Below, piece after piece: positions 31,879 through 40,327 of a stretch of DNA of 64,000 nucleotides (position 1 is the stretch's first letter; each line of letters begins with the position of its first letter). The stretch lies in the NCBI RefSeq assembly GCF_037992945.1, contig NZ_CP150304.1:2979501-3043500 (forward strand). The letters run 5' to 3'. A model generated the notes under the pieces. The model saw only the letters and a list, made by a program, of their open reading frames with translations. It did no database searches and had not been told where the DNA came from. A program made the translations under genes and the position numbers. The DNA is from Peribacillus sp. FSL E2-0218. GTDB taxonomy: Bacteria; Bacillota; Bacilli; Bacillales; DSM-1321.

Positions 31879-33465
31879 CTACAAGACTCCAAATGATTTT
31901 CCAACTAGACCGACAGCAAAGCAAAAAAGGATGAGCCAGTAGATTGCCTTCTTATATTTATGCAGAACCCATAAGAAGCCAAGCGTCAAGAGAAGGGGCA
32001 AAAGCCCGGGCAAGATCGAATCGAGAAGTTCTTGCAAGATGATTTCTTTGCCAGCGTAGTTCCATTTAGCGGCCACTCCCACCTGAACAAAATGGACAAT
32101 CATCGAACCTGTGACCATTAATCCTACAATGGTTGCCCCCTGTACAAACTTATTGAGGATATCCGAATCTTTCATTTTCAAGATAAGGTTCATTCCAAAC
32201 CTGTACCCATAAATCAATCCATAATAGCGGGAGATAATGTTCAGCAATACGTTTGGCACGATGAATAGGATCGGACCTATCGGGTTTCCCTCCAACGCCA
32301 AGCCAGCGCCAATTGCCGCAAAAATGGTCATGAAGGTCGCTTTAAACACAGAGTCACCAATTCCAGAAAGTGGTCCCATCAATGCCGCTTTGGTTGAAGA
32401 AATAGTCTCAGAGGTGATCGGTTTTCCTTGTGCCCGTTGCTCTTCCAAGGCAAGTGTCACACCGATGATGGCATTGGTAGTATATGGGTGACAGTTAAAA
32501 AACTCATTATGGCGGACAATCGCTTCTTTTAATTCCTCATCGTCTCCATAAAGTCTTTTGAGTGCCGGAATTACCGCAAAACAAAAACCTAAACTCCCAT
32601 AGCGCTCATAATTTATCGACGTCATGCTGAAGAAGGAACGGAAAAAGGTGCTGATTAAATCCTTCTTTGTCAGGATCGCCGTTTCCGCTTCACCTCGCTG
32701 GGACGAAGGAAGGGAGATATCACTGTTATCCGCCTTATTCATCACCACCGAAATGCTGATGGCGATTCCAAGACCCAACAAGGCAATCGATAGTACAGGG
32801 AGTTCCAAATAAACCGCCAGTACGAATCCAATCAGGAAAAATGACCAAAACTTCTTGAAGTTCATCATTTTCAGGAGCATCGCCATTCCTATGGCAGGCA
32901 GAATTCCTGCAGAAACCTTTAAACCATCCAGAAACCACGCAGGCATGGAATCCACAAGGTTCTTTACAAAGTCGCTTCCAAACTGAATAGCCAAAAACGT
33001 CGGGATGAACATGACTGTGAAAAAAACGATCAAACCGGACAAGTGCAGACGTCCTGCCTTCTTTAGATTAAGCGCTTTTAGAGCATTTTCAGCACGATGC
33101 ACGAGAAAAATATTGAAGTTCCAAGCAAGCATGATCAAAAGCTGTGCCAGAATGCCAATTGGCAAGGCCAGGGCAATTCCAACTTCTGGTTTACCGCCAG
33201 CACTGACTGCAAAAATGGTACCAATCAGTCCTGCAATTTGTGCATTTGGAGGGATGCTCCCTCCAATCGGCAGGACCCCCATGAACATCAATTCGACGCT
33301 CGCCCCTACAATCAAACCTGTTTGGAGGTCCCCCATCATTAAACCTAGTAACGGGCCCGCAAAAATCGGACGGCTGATCATCCAATATCCGTACCCATAG
33401 TTTTCAGTCATAAGACCCGCAACAAAAGCGCTCAGCAAAACGGCTGGCAGGAAGCCTATATCCAC
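31879..33465 (-). CDS. Fused mannose-family PTS IIC-IID permease
   Basis: A 528-residue membrane protein joining two PTS subunits that are normally separate. Residues 1 to about 240 are IIC (FVAGLMTENYGYGYWMISRP, GVLPIGGSIPPNAQIAGLIG). Residues about 265-528 are IID (LTKKDLISTFFRSFFSMTSI, KRLYGDDEELKEAIVRHNEF, MGPLSGIGDSVF). A polar linker near residues 243-263 joins them. The start is GTG with AAGGGGGAG. With the IIA and IIB genes upstream it makes a complete Man-class transporter. A natural fusion is likely, since the frame is continuous; a sequencing artefact would need checking. Confidence 0.9.
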   Translation of the reverse strand: MDIGFLPAVLLSAFVAGLMTENYGYGYWMISRPIFAGPLLGLMMGDLQTGLIVGASVELMFMGVLPIGGSIPPNAQIAGLIGTIFAVSAGGKPEVGIALALPIGILAQLLIMLAWNFNIFLVHRAENALKALNLKKAGRLHLSGLIVFFTVMFIPTFLAIQFGSDFVKNLVDSMPAWFLDGLKVSAGILPAIGMAMLLKMMNFKKFWSFFLIGFVLAVYLELPVLSIALLGLGIAISISVVMNKADNSDISLPSSQRGEAETAILTKKDLISTFFRSFFSMTSINYERYGSLGFCFAVIPALKRLYGDDEELKEAIVRHNEFFNCHPYTTNAIIGVTLALEEQRAQGKPITSETISSTKAALMGPLSGIGDSVFKATFMTIFAAIGAGLALEGNPIGPILFIVPNVLLNIISRYYGLIYGYRFGMNLILKMKDSDILNKFVQGATIVGLMVTGSMIVHFVQVGVAAKWNYAGKEIILQELLDSILPGLLPLLLTLGFLWVLHKYKKAIYWLILFCFAVGLVGKSFGVL

Positions 33466-33504
33466 TTTTTCTCCCCCTTTACGTTCTGACGGCCTTTCCC
33501 GTCT

Positions 33505-33975
33505 CTATATTTTCGTATATAAATCAATGGATTTGTCACTTGGAGATGTTCGGATTTCACAGGCAATCCCGTGATCTTTTATTTTTCGGAAAACGGCCTT
33601 ATCTTCTTCGTCCAAATAGACTGTTTTACATATTTCCTGTTTACCAGCTTTATAGTACATGCCGCCTACATTAATCGAAGGCAGCATAATCCCTTTTTCA
33701 ATCAGGGATAAGAGAACATGGGGACTTTTCACGACGATGAACGTTTTCATGGAATCCGGCTGCGCATCGAGATGGCTCACTGCATCTTCGACAGAAAGAA
33801 TGGCAAGTTTTTTCCCAGAAGGAACCGCCATGCTTAGCAGCAGGATTTGGGTCGGGTCGTTCGCCGCTTCATCATCAACTACAAGGTATTCGGTGACTTG
33901 ATAAGCAACGCTCCATGAATAAGCGACTTGTCCATGTATAAGCCTTTCATCGATACGGGTAACAACAATGCTCAT
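33505..33975 (-). CDS. PTS mannose-family IIB component
   Basis: A 156-residue IIB of the Man class. The active-site histidine is in RIDERLIHGQVAYSW, followed by VVDDEAANDPTQILLLSMAVP, as in ManX/LevE. It accepts phosphate from the IIA encoded upstream and passes it to the sugar. AAGGAGG lies close before the ATG. Confidence 0.92.
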   Translation of the reverse strand: MSIVVTRIDERLIHGQVAYSWSVAYQVTEYLVVDDEAANDPTQILLLSMAVPSGKKLAILSVEDAVSHLDAQPDSMKTFIVVKSPHVLLSLIEKGIMLPSINVGGMYYKAGKQEICKTVYLDEEDKAVFRKIKDHGIACEIRTSPSDKSIDLYTKI

Positions 33976-33987
33976 GACAAACCTCCT

Positions 33988-34383
33988 TCACGATTCTCGA
34001 ATGATTGCGGAGTTTATATGGCTAATGCTTTGGGAGGCATTGGCGATTAACTCTCTCGGACTTGCAGGTGATAGACAGCATTCAATCACTAAACCTAAAT
34101 GGAAACCGGCGATTACCTGTACAGCTTCATCTTTCAACACTTGAAGTGTAGATGCGTTGCAAGGGGAACCGCCTTTAATATCAGCCAGTAGGATAATCTC
34201 TTTGTAGCGGACCCGCAATTGATCGACTGAAATTCCCAGACGGCTTGAAAATGAGTCGAATGCTTCGTCGGCACCCATGTTCAATGCATAAAGGCGTTTT
34301 TGTTTTCCTGTAATCAGCTCCACACATTCCTTCATTGCCGAGGCTAAGTTGCCATGACTTACAAGTATAATGGCCCTATTCAA
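33988..34383 (-). CDS. PTS mannose-family IIA component
   Basis: A 131-residue IIA of the Man class with the phosphorylatable His10 in IILVSHGNLASAM and the LADIKGGSPCNAS loop. The start codon is TTG, 7 nt from AGGAGG. It is the first gene of the IIA-IIB-IICD-nanE operon and diverges from an RpiR-type regulator. Confidence 0.9.
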   Translation of the reverse strand: MNRAIILVSHGNLASAMKECVELITGKQKRLYALNMGADEAFDSFSSRLGISVDQLRVRYKEIILLADIKGGSPCNASTLQVLKDEAVQVIAGFHLGLVIECCLSPASPRELIANASQSISHINSAIIRES

Positions 34384-34480
34384 CTTACCACCTCCTTATA
34401 TTTAATTTTTAAAATATTCTATCTTTTACAATCATAAATAAAAAGAAATAAAATATCAATAATTTAACAATAAAATCAAG

Positions 34481-34537
34481 AAATAAAATTTCATAAATGG
34501 CATTTTCCTCTGCATTTACTCACAATAAAATTTCATT
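34481..34537. promoter_or_regulatory. Direct repeats in the PTS/RpiR intergenic region
   Basis: AATAAAATTTCAT occurs at 34483-34495 and 34525-34537, 42 bp apart (about four helical turns). The first copy is part of the perfect palindrome GAAAT-AAA-ATTTC (34481-34493). These are candidate sites for the divergent RpiR regulator. Confidence 0.45.
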
Positions 34538-34581
34538 TGTGATATAAATGTAATAGGATATCTCTTATAAGGGGGACAATT

Positions 34582-35433
34582 ATGAGCACATCTTTATTAC
34601 GAAAAATCAAAGAAAAAGCCGATTCCCTGTCACGTGCAGAACGGCAAGTAGCCCACTATATATTGGATCATGCCGATTTGGTGCAAACGTACACGATTTC
34701 CGAAATATCGAGTAACGCCAATGTTTCCCAGGCCAGCGTTGTCCGTTTTTGTAAACGGATGGGCATAGAAAGCTTTAAAACGTTTCAACATACTCTAGTG
34801 AAAGAACTGAGTTCGAACCATGCCAATATTAATGACCTTTCTTTATTGCGTGAAAATGATACCCCTTACCAGCTTTTTCAAAAAGTAACGATGAGCAATA
34901 AAATTGCCTTGGATTCGCTTGAACAAACATTGAACAAAAAAGAATTTGATAAAGCAGTCGAATGCTTGGGCAGGGCAAAACGGATTGCTTTTTTCGGTGT
35001 CGGCGGCTCCGCTACAGCTGCATTGGATGCCAGCCATAAATTCGCTAAACTTGGCGTCGCGACAGGGATGAACACGGATTTTCATACCGTGATCTCCTAT
35101 GTTTCCAATTTCTCTTCCGAAGATGCTTTAGTCCTTTTTTCAACATCCGGAAAAACGAAGGATGTTTTGGAAATGGCTTCCTATGCAAAAAAGATCGCCG
35201 TTCCCATTGTTGCCATTACCGCCTATTCGAAGTCTCCTCTATTAAAATTGGCTACGATACAGCTTTGCTTTCCTGACATTGAACATGATCAGCGAATCGG
35301 CAGCATTGCATCGAGGATCATGCAGCTTAACATGGTCGACGCCCTTTACTTAAGCGTTTTTCACCGCATCGACAAACAAACCATCGATAATTATCAAAAA
35401 GCACGTGAAGAAATCCTCCGACTAAGAAGGTAA
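34582..35433 (+). CDS. MurR/RpiR-family regulator of the amino-sugar PTS
   Basis: A 283-residue regulator. The HTH_6 domain occupies residues 1-75 (ERQVAHYILDHADLV, NVSQASVVRFCKRMGI). The SIS domain occupies about 120-250 (RIAFFGVGGSATAALDASHKF, VLFSTSGKTKDVLEMA). It probably senses ManNAc-6-P or GlcNAc-6-P. It diverges from the Man-class PTS operon with repeated A/T-rich sites between them. AAGGGGG precedes the ATG. Confidence 0.87.
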   Translation: MSTSLLRKIKEKADSLSRAERQVAHYILDHADLVQTYTISEISSNANVSQASVVRFCKRMGIESFKTFQHTLVKELSSNHANINDLSLLRENDTPYQLFQKVTMSNKIALDSLEQTLNKKEFDKAVECLGRAKRIAFFGVGGSATAALDASHKFAKLGVATGMNTDFHTVISYVSNFSSEDALVLFSTSGKTKDVLEMASYAKKIAVPIVAITAYSKSPLLKLATIQLCFPDIEHDQRIGSIASRIMQLNMVDALYLSVFHRIDKQTIDNYQKAREEILRLRR

Positions 35434-35623
35434 AAGATCATTAATGCAAGGCTCGATAGGTGAAGCGCCTTCGATACATCTGCAGCGAACCGTAAATCCG
35501 TCTTGAAATGAATACACAGCCTTTTGCTAGTTTTCATGGTGTAGTAGGTGTTCCCTGTAAAGGTAGAATAGTGGACAACATTATCCAAATACAGCCCGTC
35601 CCTTCACTCGAGGCGACCATATC

Positions 35624-35662
35624 AAAAGGGGTACGGAATTGGAAGAATCCCGTACCCCTTTT
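35624..35662 (-). terminator. Terminator of the permease gene
   Basis: AAAAGGGGTACGG and CCGTACCCCTTTT, 13-bp arms. The stem and the flanking GCAAACTGA resemble the right end of the decayed IS element at 48849-48897. Confidence 0.75.
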
Positions 35663-35710
35663 CTCTGCAAACTGACCGGTCCTGCATGTGACATTTTCCT
35701 TGCGAAGAGT

Positions 35711-37057
35711 CTATAGCTGAATTTCTTCCACTTGATATTGGGGCGGTGCAGTGCGAAATGCCTTGGTAATGTACAGCAGATAACAAAATCCAACCAAAAA
35801 CCAGCCAACCCCCATGATTAGTGAGCTTGTCTCAAGATTGATCCAAAGAATGCCAATGGCTATGGCCCCGATTAGGGGCATGATTAAGTAATGGAAATAT
35901 CCCTTTATCGTTCGATGCTTTTTTTCCTTGATGATAAAATGGCTGATCACTGACAGATTTACAAAAGTGAAGGCCATCAATGCACCAAAATTAATCAGTG
36001 ATGCAGCCGTCACCAAATCAAAGAACACGGCCGACAAGGCAATGCCCCCCACGATGAGGACATTGATGGCAGGTGTTTTCCACTTAGGATGAATATAGCC
36101 AAACCATTTTTCCGGAAACACCTTATCACGGCCCATAACATACAATAGGCGGGATACGCTGGCATGCGATGCTAGTCCCGATGCTAGCGTATTGACAAGG
36201 GTGGTGCATAAGAAAATCGATTGAAACAGCTTCCCCCCTACATATAAGGCAATTTCCGGCAACGCAGCATCCGGTTCCTTGAAACGGGAGATATCAGGAA
36301 AAAAAAGCTGGATAAAGAAAGAGGAGATAATGAATATCACCCCTCCCCATAGTGCCGTTAAAAAGATCGCTTTGGGAATCGTTTTTTTCGGATCCGGCGT
36401 TTCCTCCGATAGTGTCGTTACGGCGTCAAACCCCAAAAAGGAAAAACAAAGAATGGTGGCCCCCGTGATGATGGCAGAATAGTCCATCCCATCCTGGACG
36501 AAGGGCTGGATCGTGAACACTTCCCCTGTCCCTTCTCCACTATGCAGGCCCCTGATTACAAGAATGATGAACACCGTCATGATGGCAATCTGAATCAAAA
36601 CAAAAAGGGCATTGAAGTTAGCTAATACATTGACACTCCAGAGATTGAGAATCGTGACAACCGCAACGAACAGTACTACCCATAACCATGTTGGCACCTC
36701 TGGAAATAATGCAGTAAGATAAATTTTGGTCAATAATGCATTTACCATCGGTAAAAATAGGTAGTCCAACAACGAGGACCATCCTACCAGGAACCCCAAA
36801 TGCCGATTGATCGCCTTTTGCGTATACGTATACGCCGATCCTGCTGCTGGAAAAACCTTTACGAGTTTACCATAGCTTGCGGCTGTAAAGAGCATACCGA
36901 CCAATGCAACGATATAAGCAGTCGGTACATGTCCCCCGGTGATTCCGGATACGATACCGAATGTATCGAATACGACCATAGGAGTCATATAAGCCAATCC
37001 CATCATAACAATTTGCCATAATTTTAGCGTTCGTTTCAGTTTCGCATCATTTTCCAC
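35711..37057 (-). CDS. APC-family permease, PuuP-like
   Basis: A 448-residue, 12-segment APC transporter resembling putrescine importers ([24 protein letters not shown] in helix 1, [15 protein letters not shown] in the central loop). The start codon is GTG, 8 nt from AGGAGG. It diverges from an agmatinase-family gene and has its own sigma-54 promoter, so it probably imports a polyamine, agmatine or a guanidino compound. Specificity is inferred from the neighbour. Confidence 0.83.
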   Translation of the reverse strand: MENDAKLKRTLKLWQIVMMGLAYMTPMVVFDTFGIVSGITGGHVPTAYIVALVGMLFTAASYGKLVKVFPAAGSAYTYTQKAINRHLGFLVGWSSLLDYLFLPMVNALLTKIYLTALFPEVPTWLWVVLFVAVVTILNLWSVNVLANFNALFVLIQIAIMTVFIILVIRGLHSGEGTGEVFTIQPFVQDGMDYSAIITGATILCFSFLGFDAVTTLSEETPDPKKTIPKAIFLTALWGGVIFIISSFFIQLFFPDISRFKEPDAALPEIALYVGGKLFQSIFLCTTLVNTLASGLASHASVSRLLYVMGRDKVFPEKWFGYIHPKWKTPAINVLIVGGIALSAVFFDLVTAASLINFGALMAFTFVNLSVISHFIIKEKKHRTIKGYFHYLIMPLIGAIAIGILWINLETSSLIMGVGWFLVGFCYLLYITKAFRTAPPQYQVEEIQL

Positions 37058-37156
37058 TTATCATTCCTCCTTGAAACCGCTTTCAACTATTCGATTTGAC
37101 ATGTCCTAAATAAATGGTAAAACCTCCTTTTTTTAAAAATACAACCTGAATACCTA

Positions 37157-37176
37157 AATGCAAATATCGTGCCATT
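37157..37176 (-). promoter_or_regulatory. Sigma-54 promoter of the PuuP-like permease
   Basis: On the minus strand TGGCACG-N4-TTGCA is an exact match to the core -24/-12 consensus, about 100 bp before the GTG start. It forms a divergent pair with the promoter at 37349. Confidence 0.75.
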
Positions 37177-37348
37177 TAACGTAAATAGCTGGCATTCCAG
37201 CAGCATTCGTGTCATTTCAATCGTTCATGGGGAAACGCGGCTCCGTTTTTTTACTGCATCTCGATTCATTTTCCGATAGATTATTCGCCCATGCATAATT
37301 CCCTAATAAAAAAACGTTTACGTATCTGCAGAAAATCGCTTTAGGTGA

Positions 37349-37367
37349 CTTGGCATGTTAATTGCAT
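37349..37367 (+). promoter_or_regulatory. Sigma-54 promoter of the agmatinase-family gene
   Basis: TTGGCATG-N4-TTGCA matches the -24/-12 consensus with one mismatch, with correct GG/GC spacing. It lies about 57 bp before the start codon. The 170 bp between the two sigma-54 promoters would hold shared activator sites. Confidence 0.75.
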
Positions 37368-37423
37368 TTGATAATGGCGAGTATTCAGACCTTAACATGA
37401 TTAGAAAATGGAGGAATAAAAAA

Positions 37424-38392
37424 ATGAAATATCCTTTAACTCCCGATGTAAAACCAGAGTTTTGTACCACTGGAACATTTATGCGCTTACCTTCTTCAAG
37501 AGAAAATGCCAAATTGGCCGTGGTTGGCCTGCCCTTTGATACAGCCGCTTCATTCAGGGTAGGAGCAAGGTTCGCTCCACAGGCGGTCCGTCAGGCATCC
37601 ATGACGTTGTTTCCTTATCATCCCATTCAGAAAGTTTTTCCATTTGACGAGTGTAATGCGATTGATATTGGGGATGTTTCAGTGATTCCCCATAATATCC
37701 ACCGAAGCTATGAATTAATTGAATCGGCAATGGCAGACTTGATGAAAGCGGGCATCATCCCAATCGGAATTGGAGGAGATCACTCCGTAACATTGGCCAA
37801 TTTAAGAGCTGCCGCAAAAATCCATGGACCAGTGGCGCTTCTCCATTTCGATTCACATACTGACACGTGGGATACTTATTATGAAGAGAAATATTGGCAT
37901 GGTTCACCGTTCATCCGTGCTTATGAGGAAGGGCTGCTGCAGTCGGATAAAGTTTTCCAAATTGGAATTAGAGGAACACTCAATCATCCAGGCGATATTG
38001 ATTCCAGTACAGATTTGGGCTATACCGTGATAACAACGCCTCAACTGAAGGAAAGGGGAATCGCGGATGTCGTGAAGGAAGTCAAAAAGACGATTGGGGA
38101 TACACCATGTTTCTTGAGCTTTGATATCGATTTCGTAGATCCATCGTGCGCACCTGGTACGGGCACCTTGGAAGTTGGAGGATTGAATAGTTTTGAAACA
38201 TTGGAGTTGATTCGCTCCCTGCACGGATTCAACTTCATCGGTTTCGACTTGGTGGAAGTTCTCCCACCCTATGACCCAACCCAAATCACTTCCCTATTGG
38301 CAGCCACCATCATTCACGACTTTGCCAGTTTAGTAGCATTGAAATTGAGGGCAGAACAAGAAATGCCAGTCGAAAATAGTCAAAAAAACTAG
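37424..38392 (+). CDS. Agmatinase-family ureohydrolase
   Basis: A 322-residue Mn-dependent ureohydrolase that removes urea from a guanidino compound such as agmatine or guanidinobutyrate. The metal ligands are in GIGGDHSVTLANL, LLHFDSHTDTWD and LSFDIDFVDPSCAPGTG, the three family signatures. Start is ATG 37424 with GGAGG; longer in-frame starts have no ribosome site. It lies downstream of a sigma-54 promoter and divergent from a PuuP-like permease, so uptake and hydrolysis appear coupled. Confidence 0.9.
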   Translation: MKYPLTPDVKPEFCTTGTFMRLPSSRENAKLAVVGLPFDTAASFRVGARFAPQAVRQASMTLFPYHPIQKVFPFDECNAIDIGDVSVIPHNIHRSYELIESAMADLMKAGIIPIGIGGDHSVTLANLRAAAKIHGPVALLHFDSHTDTWDTYYEEKYWHGSPFIRAYEEGLLQSDKVFQIGIRGTLNHPGDIDSSTDLGYTVITTPQLKERGIADVVKEVKKTIGDTPCFLSFDIDFVDPSCAPGTGTLEVGGLNSFETLELIRSLHGFNFIGFDLVEVLPPYDPTQITSLLAATIIHDFASLVALKLRAEQEMPVENSQKN

Positions 38393-38460
38393 GACAACAA
38401 GCGGTCGCGATTAACCCACAGACAGACAAAAAGAGCCATTTAATAAAAATGACCCTTCCA

Positions 38461-38507
38461 AACTGTAGACAAACTCTATGAAAATCGAGTTTGTCTACAG
38501 TTTTTTT
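38461..38507 (+). terminator. Terminator of the agmatinase-family gene
   Basis: AACTGTAGACAAACTC pairs perfectly with GAGTTTGTCTACAGTT, followed by seven T residues. The stem and flanks resemble the left end of the decayed IS element (47818-47849). The remaining sequence to 38673 shows no gene. Confidence 0.8.
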
Positions 38508-38673
38508 CGGTTGTACAATCCGGACCCTTCACACGCCTCGAACACGCCCGATTGCCGAACCGGTGAATTCTGCTTGAGTATCAGTGCGTCATTACGCTTT
38601 TGTTCATATTATTTGATTTCGAGAACAGGTCATGGCCTAACTGACTGCATCTATCATGATCCGTTTGATGTGG

Positions 38674-39372
38674 TTATTGCGCTCCTTTTTTCATCAACAT
38701 TCGTTCAATGTCTTTAAAGCCTTTCATTCGGGCGTGCTGTAATGGGGTCACCTTATCATGATCGGCTATATTCACATCAGCACCATGATTTATCAGCAAT
38801 TGCACGGTTTGCTGTTGTTGCTCACCTCCATCATTCAATACGATCGCCTCCAATAATGCCGTCCAACCAAGGTTATTGACATGATTTACATCAATATCAG
38901 TTTGGGTCAAAAGTTCCTTGATCACATGGTCATATCCATGTTCCGAAGCAGGTATGAGTGCAGTTCCGCCATATCGGTTGGTCAGCGCAGGGTCAGCGCC
39001 TGCATCGATCGCAGCCTTGAGGATTTCAAGATATCCTTCTGCACCGGCATAAAGGAAAGGATTGTTTTTCAAATCATCCTGGATGTTGACGTCTGCACCT
39101 GCTGCGATTAGGACCTTTGCCGTCCCAGCATCATTATGATAAGTAGCGATCATAGTGGCTGTCCGCCCTTTTGAATCCTGTGAATCGATATCGGCACCTT
39201 CCTCAATCAACCTGCTTACCGTTTCCGTGTCTTCCTTTTCTGCAGCTTGAAAAAGCTGTTCATTCATTTCCATCTCCTCATTTCCAAGATTTTTTAAATC
39301 CTTCTTGGAATCTGGGGCACATGCTTGAAGCAAGAGAAGACATCCCGCCATTACAACCATCCGCTTCCACAT
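38674..39372 (-). CDS. Ankyrin-repeat lipoprotein
   Basis: A 232-residue exported protein. MWKRMVVMAGCLLLLQAC is a lipoprotein signal with the lipobox LLQAC (Cys18). It is followed by a short charged linker and about five ankyrin repeats (EGADIDSQDSKGRTATMIA, AGADVNIQDDLKNNPF, AGADPALTNRYGGTALI, VNHVNNLGWTALLEAI, HGADVNIADHDKVTPLQHA). The start ATG 39372 lies about 10 nt from AAGGGG. It stands alone between terminated genes. The partner protein is unknown. Confidence 0.82.
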   Translation of the reverse strand: MWKRMVVMAGCLLLLQACAPDSKKDLKNLGNEEMEMNEQLFQAAEKEDTETVSRLIEEGADIDSQDSKGRTATMIATYHNDAGTAKVLIAAGADVNIQDDLKNNPFLYAGAEGYLEILKAAIDAGADPALTNRYGGTALIPASEHGYDHVIKELLTQTDIDVNHVNNLGWTALLEAIVLNDGGEQQQQTVQLLINHGADVNIADHDKVTPLQHARMKGFKDIERMLMKKGAQ

Positions 39373-39640
39373 CCATGACACGCCCCTTTCACCATTCGTT
39401 TCCAACACTCGTTGCATGTGCCTCCTATTCGGCTGTAACTTAACTGACTCAAGTTTAAAACGCAGCCCTGTTCGATCGCATCCCATAAACTTAGTGAGCT
39501 TTGTTATCCGTTTCATATGATGTTAACGCCCAATCATTAACTCCCGCTATGCAATTTTTTTAAAAAATCTTAACGTCTTTTTAAATTTTATTTATCATCC
39601 CAAAAACCGCCACTTTTGTGACAGGTAATGCAAAGACCAT

Positions 39641-40327
39641 TTATACATTGAATCGATACCCGGCACCCCAAACCGTTTCCAGGTATTTAGGATGTGCCGG
39701 GTCTCTTTCAATTTTTTCACGTAATTTTCTAATATGGACGGTGACAGTCGAGACATCCGCCGCCGACTCCATTCCCCAATTGCTCTCATATAGTTGCTCC
39801 TTGCTTAATACTTGGTTCGGGTGCATCACAAGAAACAGCAACAAATCGAATTCCTTTGTCGTGAAAGGCACTTCCCCGCCATTGATATGAACTTTACGCG
39901 ATGACTTATCTATCGATATACCGTGAACGAAAACCGTATTTATTTTGGAATGATTCCCTGCCAATCGATCATACCGGGCTAAATGCGCTTTCACTCTAGC
40001 AACCAGTTCACTTGGACTAAAAGGCTTTGTGATATAATCGTCAGCGCCTAATCCAAGCCCTCGAATTTTATCGATATCCTCCTTTTTGGCGGAAACGATC
40101 AATATCGGTATATCCTTGGCAGCTCGTATTTGTTTGCAAATCTCAAACCCGTTCACGCCGGGAAGCATGATATCGAGAATGATTAAATCGTAGTTTTTTT
40201 GAAGGGCCTGCTGAAGTCCTGCATCACCTGTATGTTGAATGTTGACTTTAAAATCATCAATCTCCAAATAATCCCGCTGCAGTTCAGCAATGCTGACATC
40301 ATCTTCAATAAGTAATATTTTTTTCAT
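39641..40327 (-). CDS. OmpR/PhoB-family response regulator
   Basis: A 228-residue two-component regulator. The receiver domain has the acidic pair in LLIEDDVSIAE, the phosphorylated Asp in LIILDIMLPGVNG, and the conserved Lys in DDYITKPFSP. A winged-helix DNA-binding domain follows from about residue 130 (EVPFTTKEFDLLLFLVMHPN, VTVHIRKLREKIE). It overlaps the 3' end of the kinase gene by 23 nt, so the two are co-translated. The regulated genes are not evident; neighbouring genes are a lipoprotein and a carotenoid operon. Confidence 0.9.
   Translation of the reverse strand: MKKILLIEDDVSIAELQRDYLEIDDFKVNIQHTGDAGLQQALQKNYDLIILDIMLPGVNGFEICKQIRAAKDIPILIVSAKKEDIDKIRGLGLGADDYITKPFSPSELVARVKAHLARYDRLAGNHSKINTVFVHGISIDKSSRKVHINGGEVPFTTKEFDLLLFLVMHPNQVLSKEQLYESNWGMESAADVSTVTVHIRKLREKIERDPAHPKYLETVWGAGYRFNV

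Noticed and set aside
37189..37204. TGGCATTCCAGCAGCA as a third sigma-54 promoter
   Set aside because: The -12 TTGC element is missing (CAGC), so it fails the consensus.
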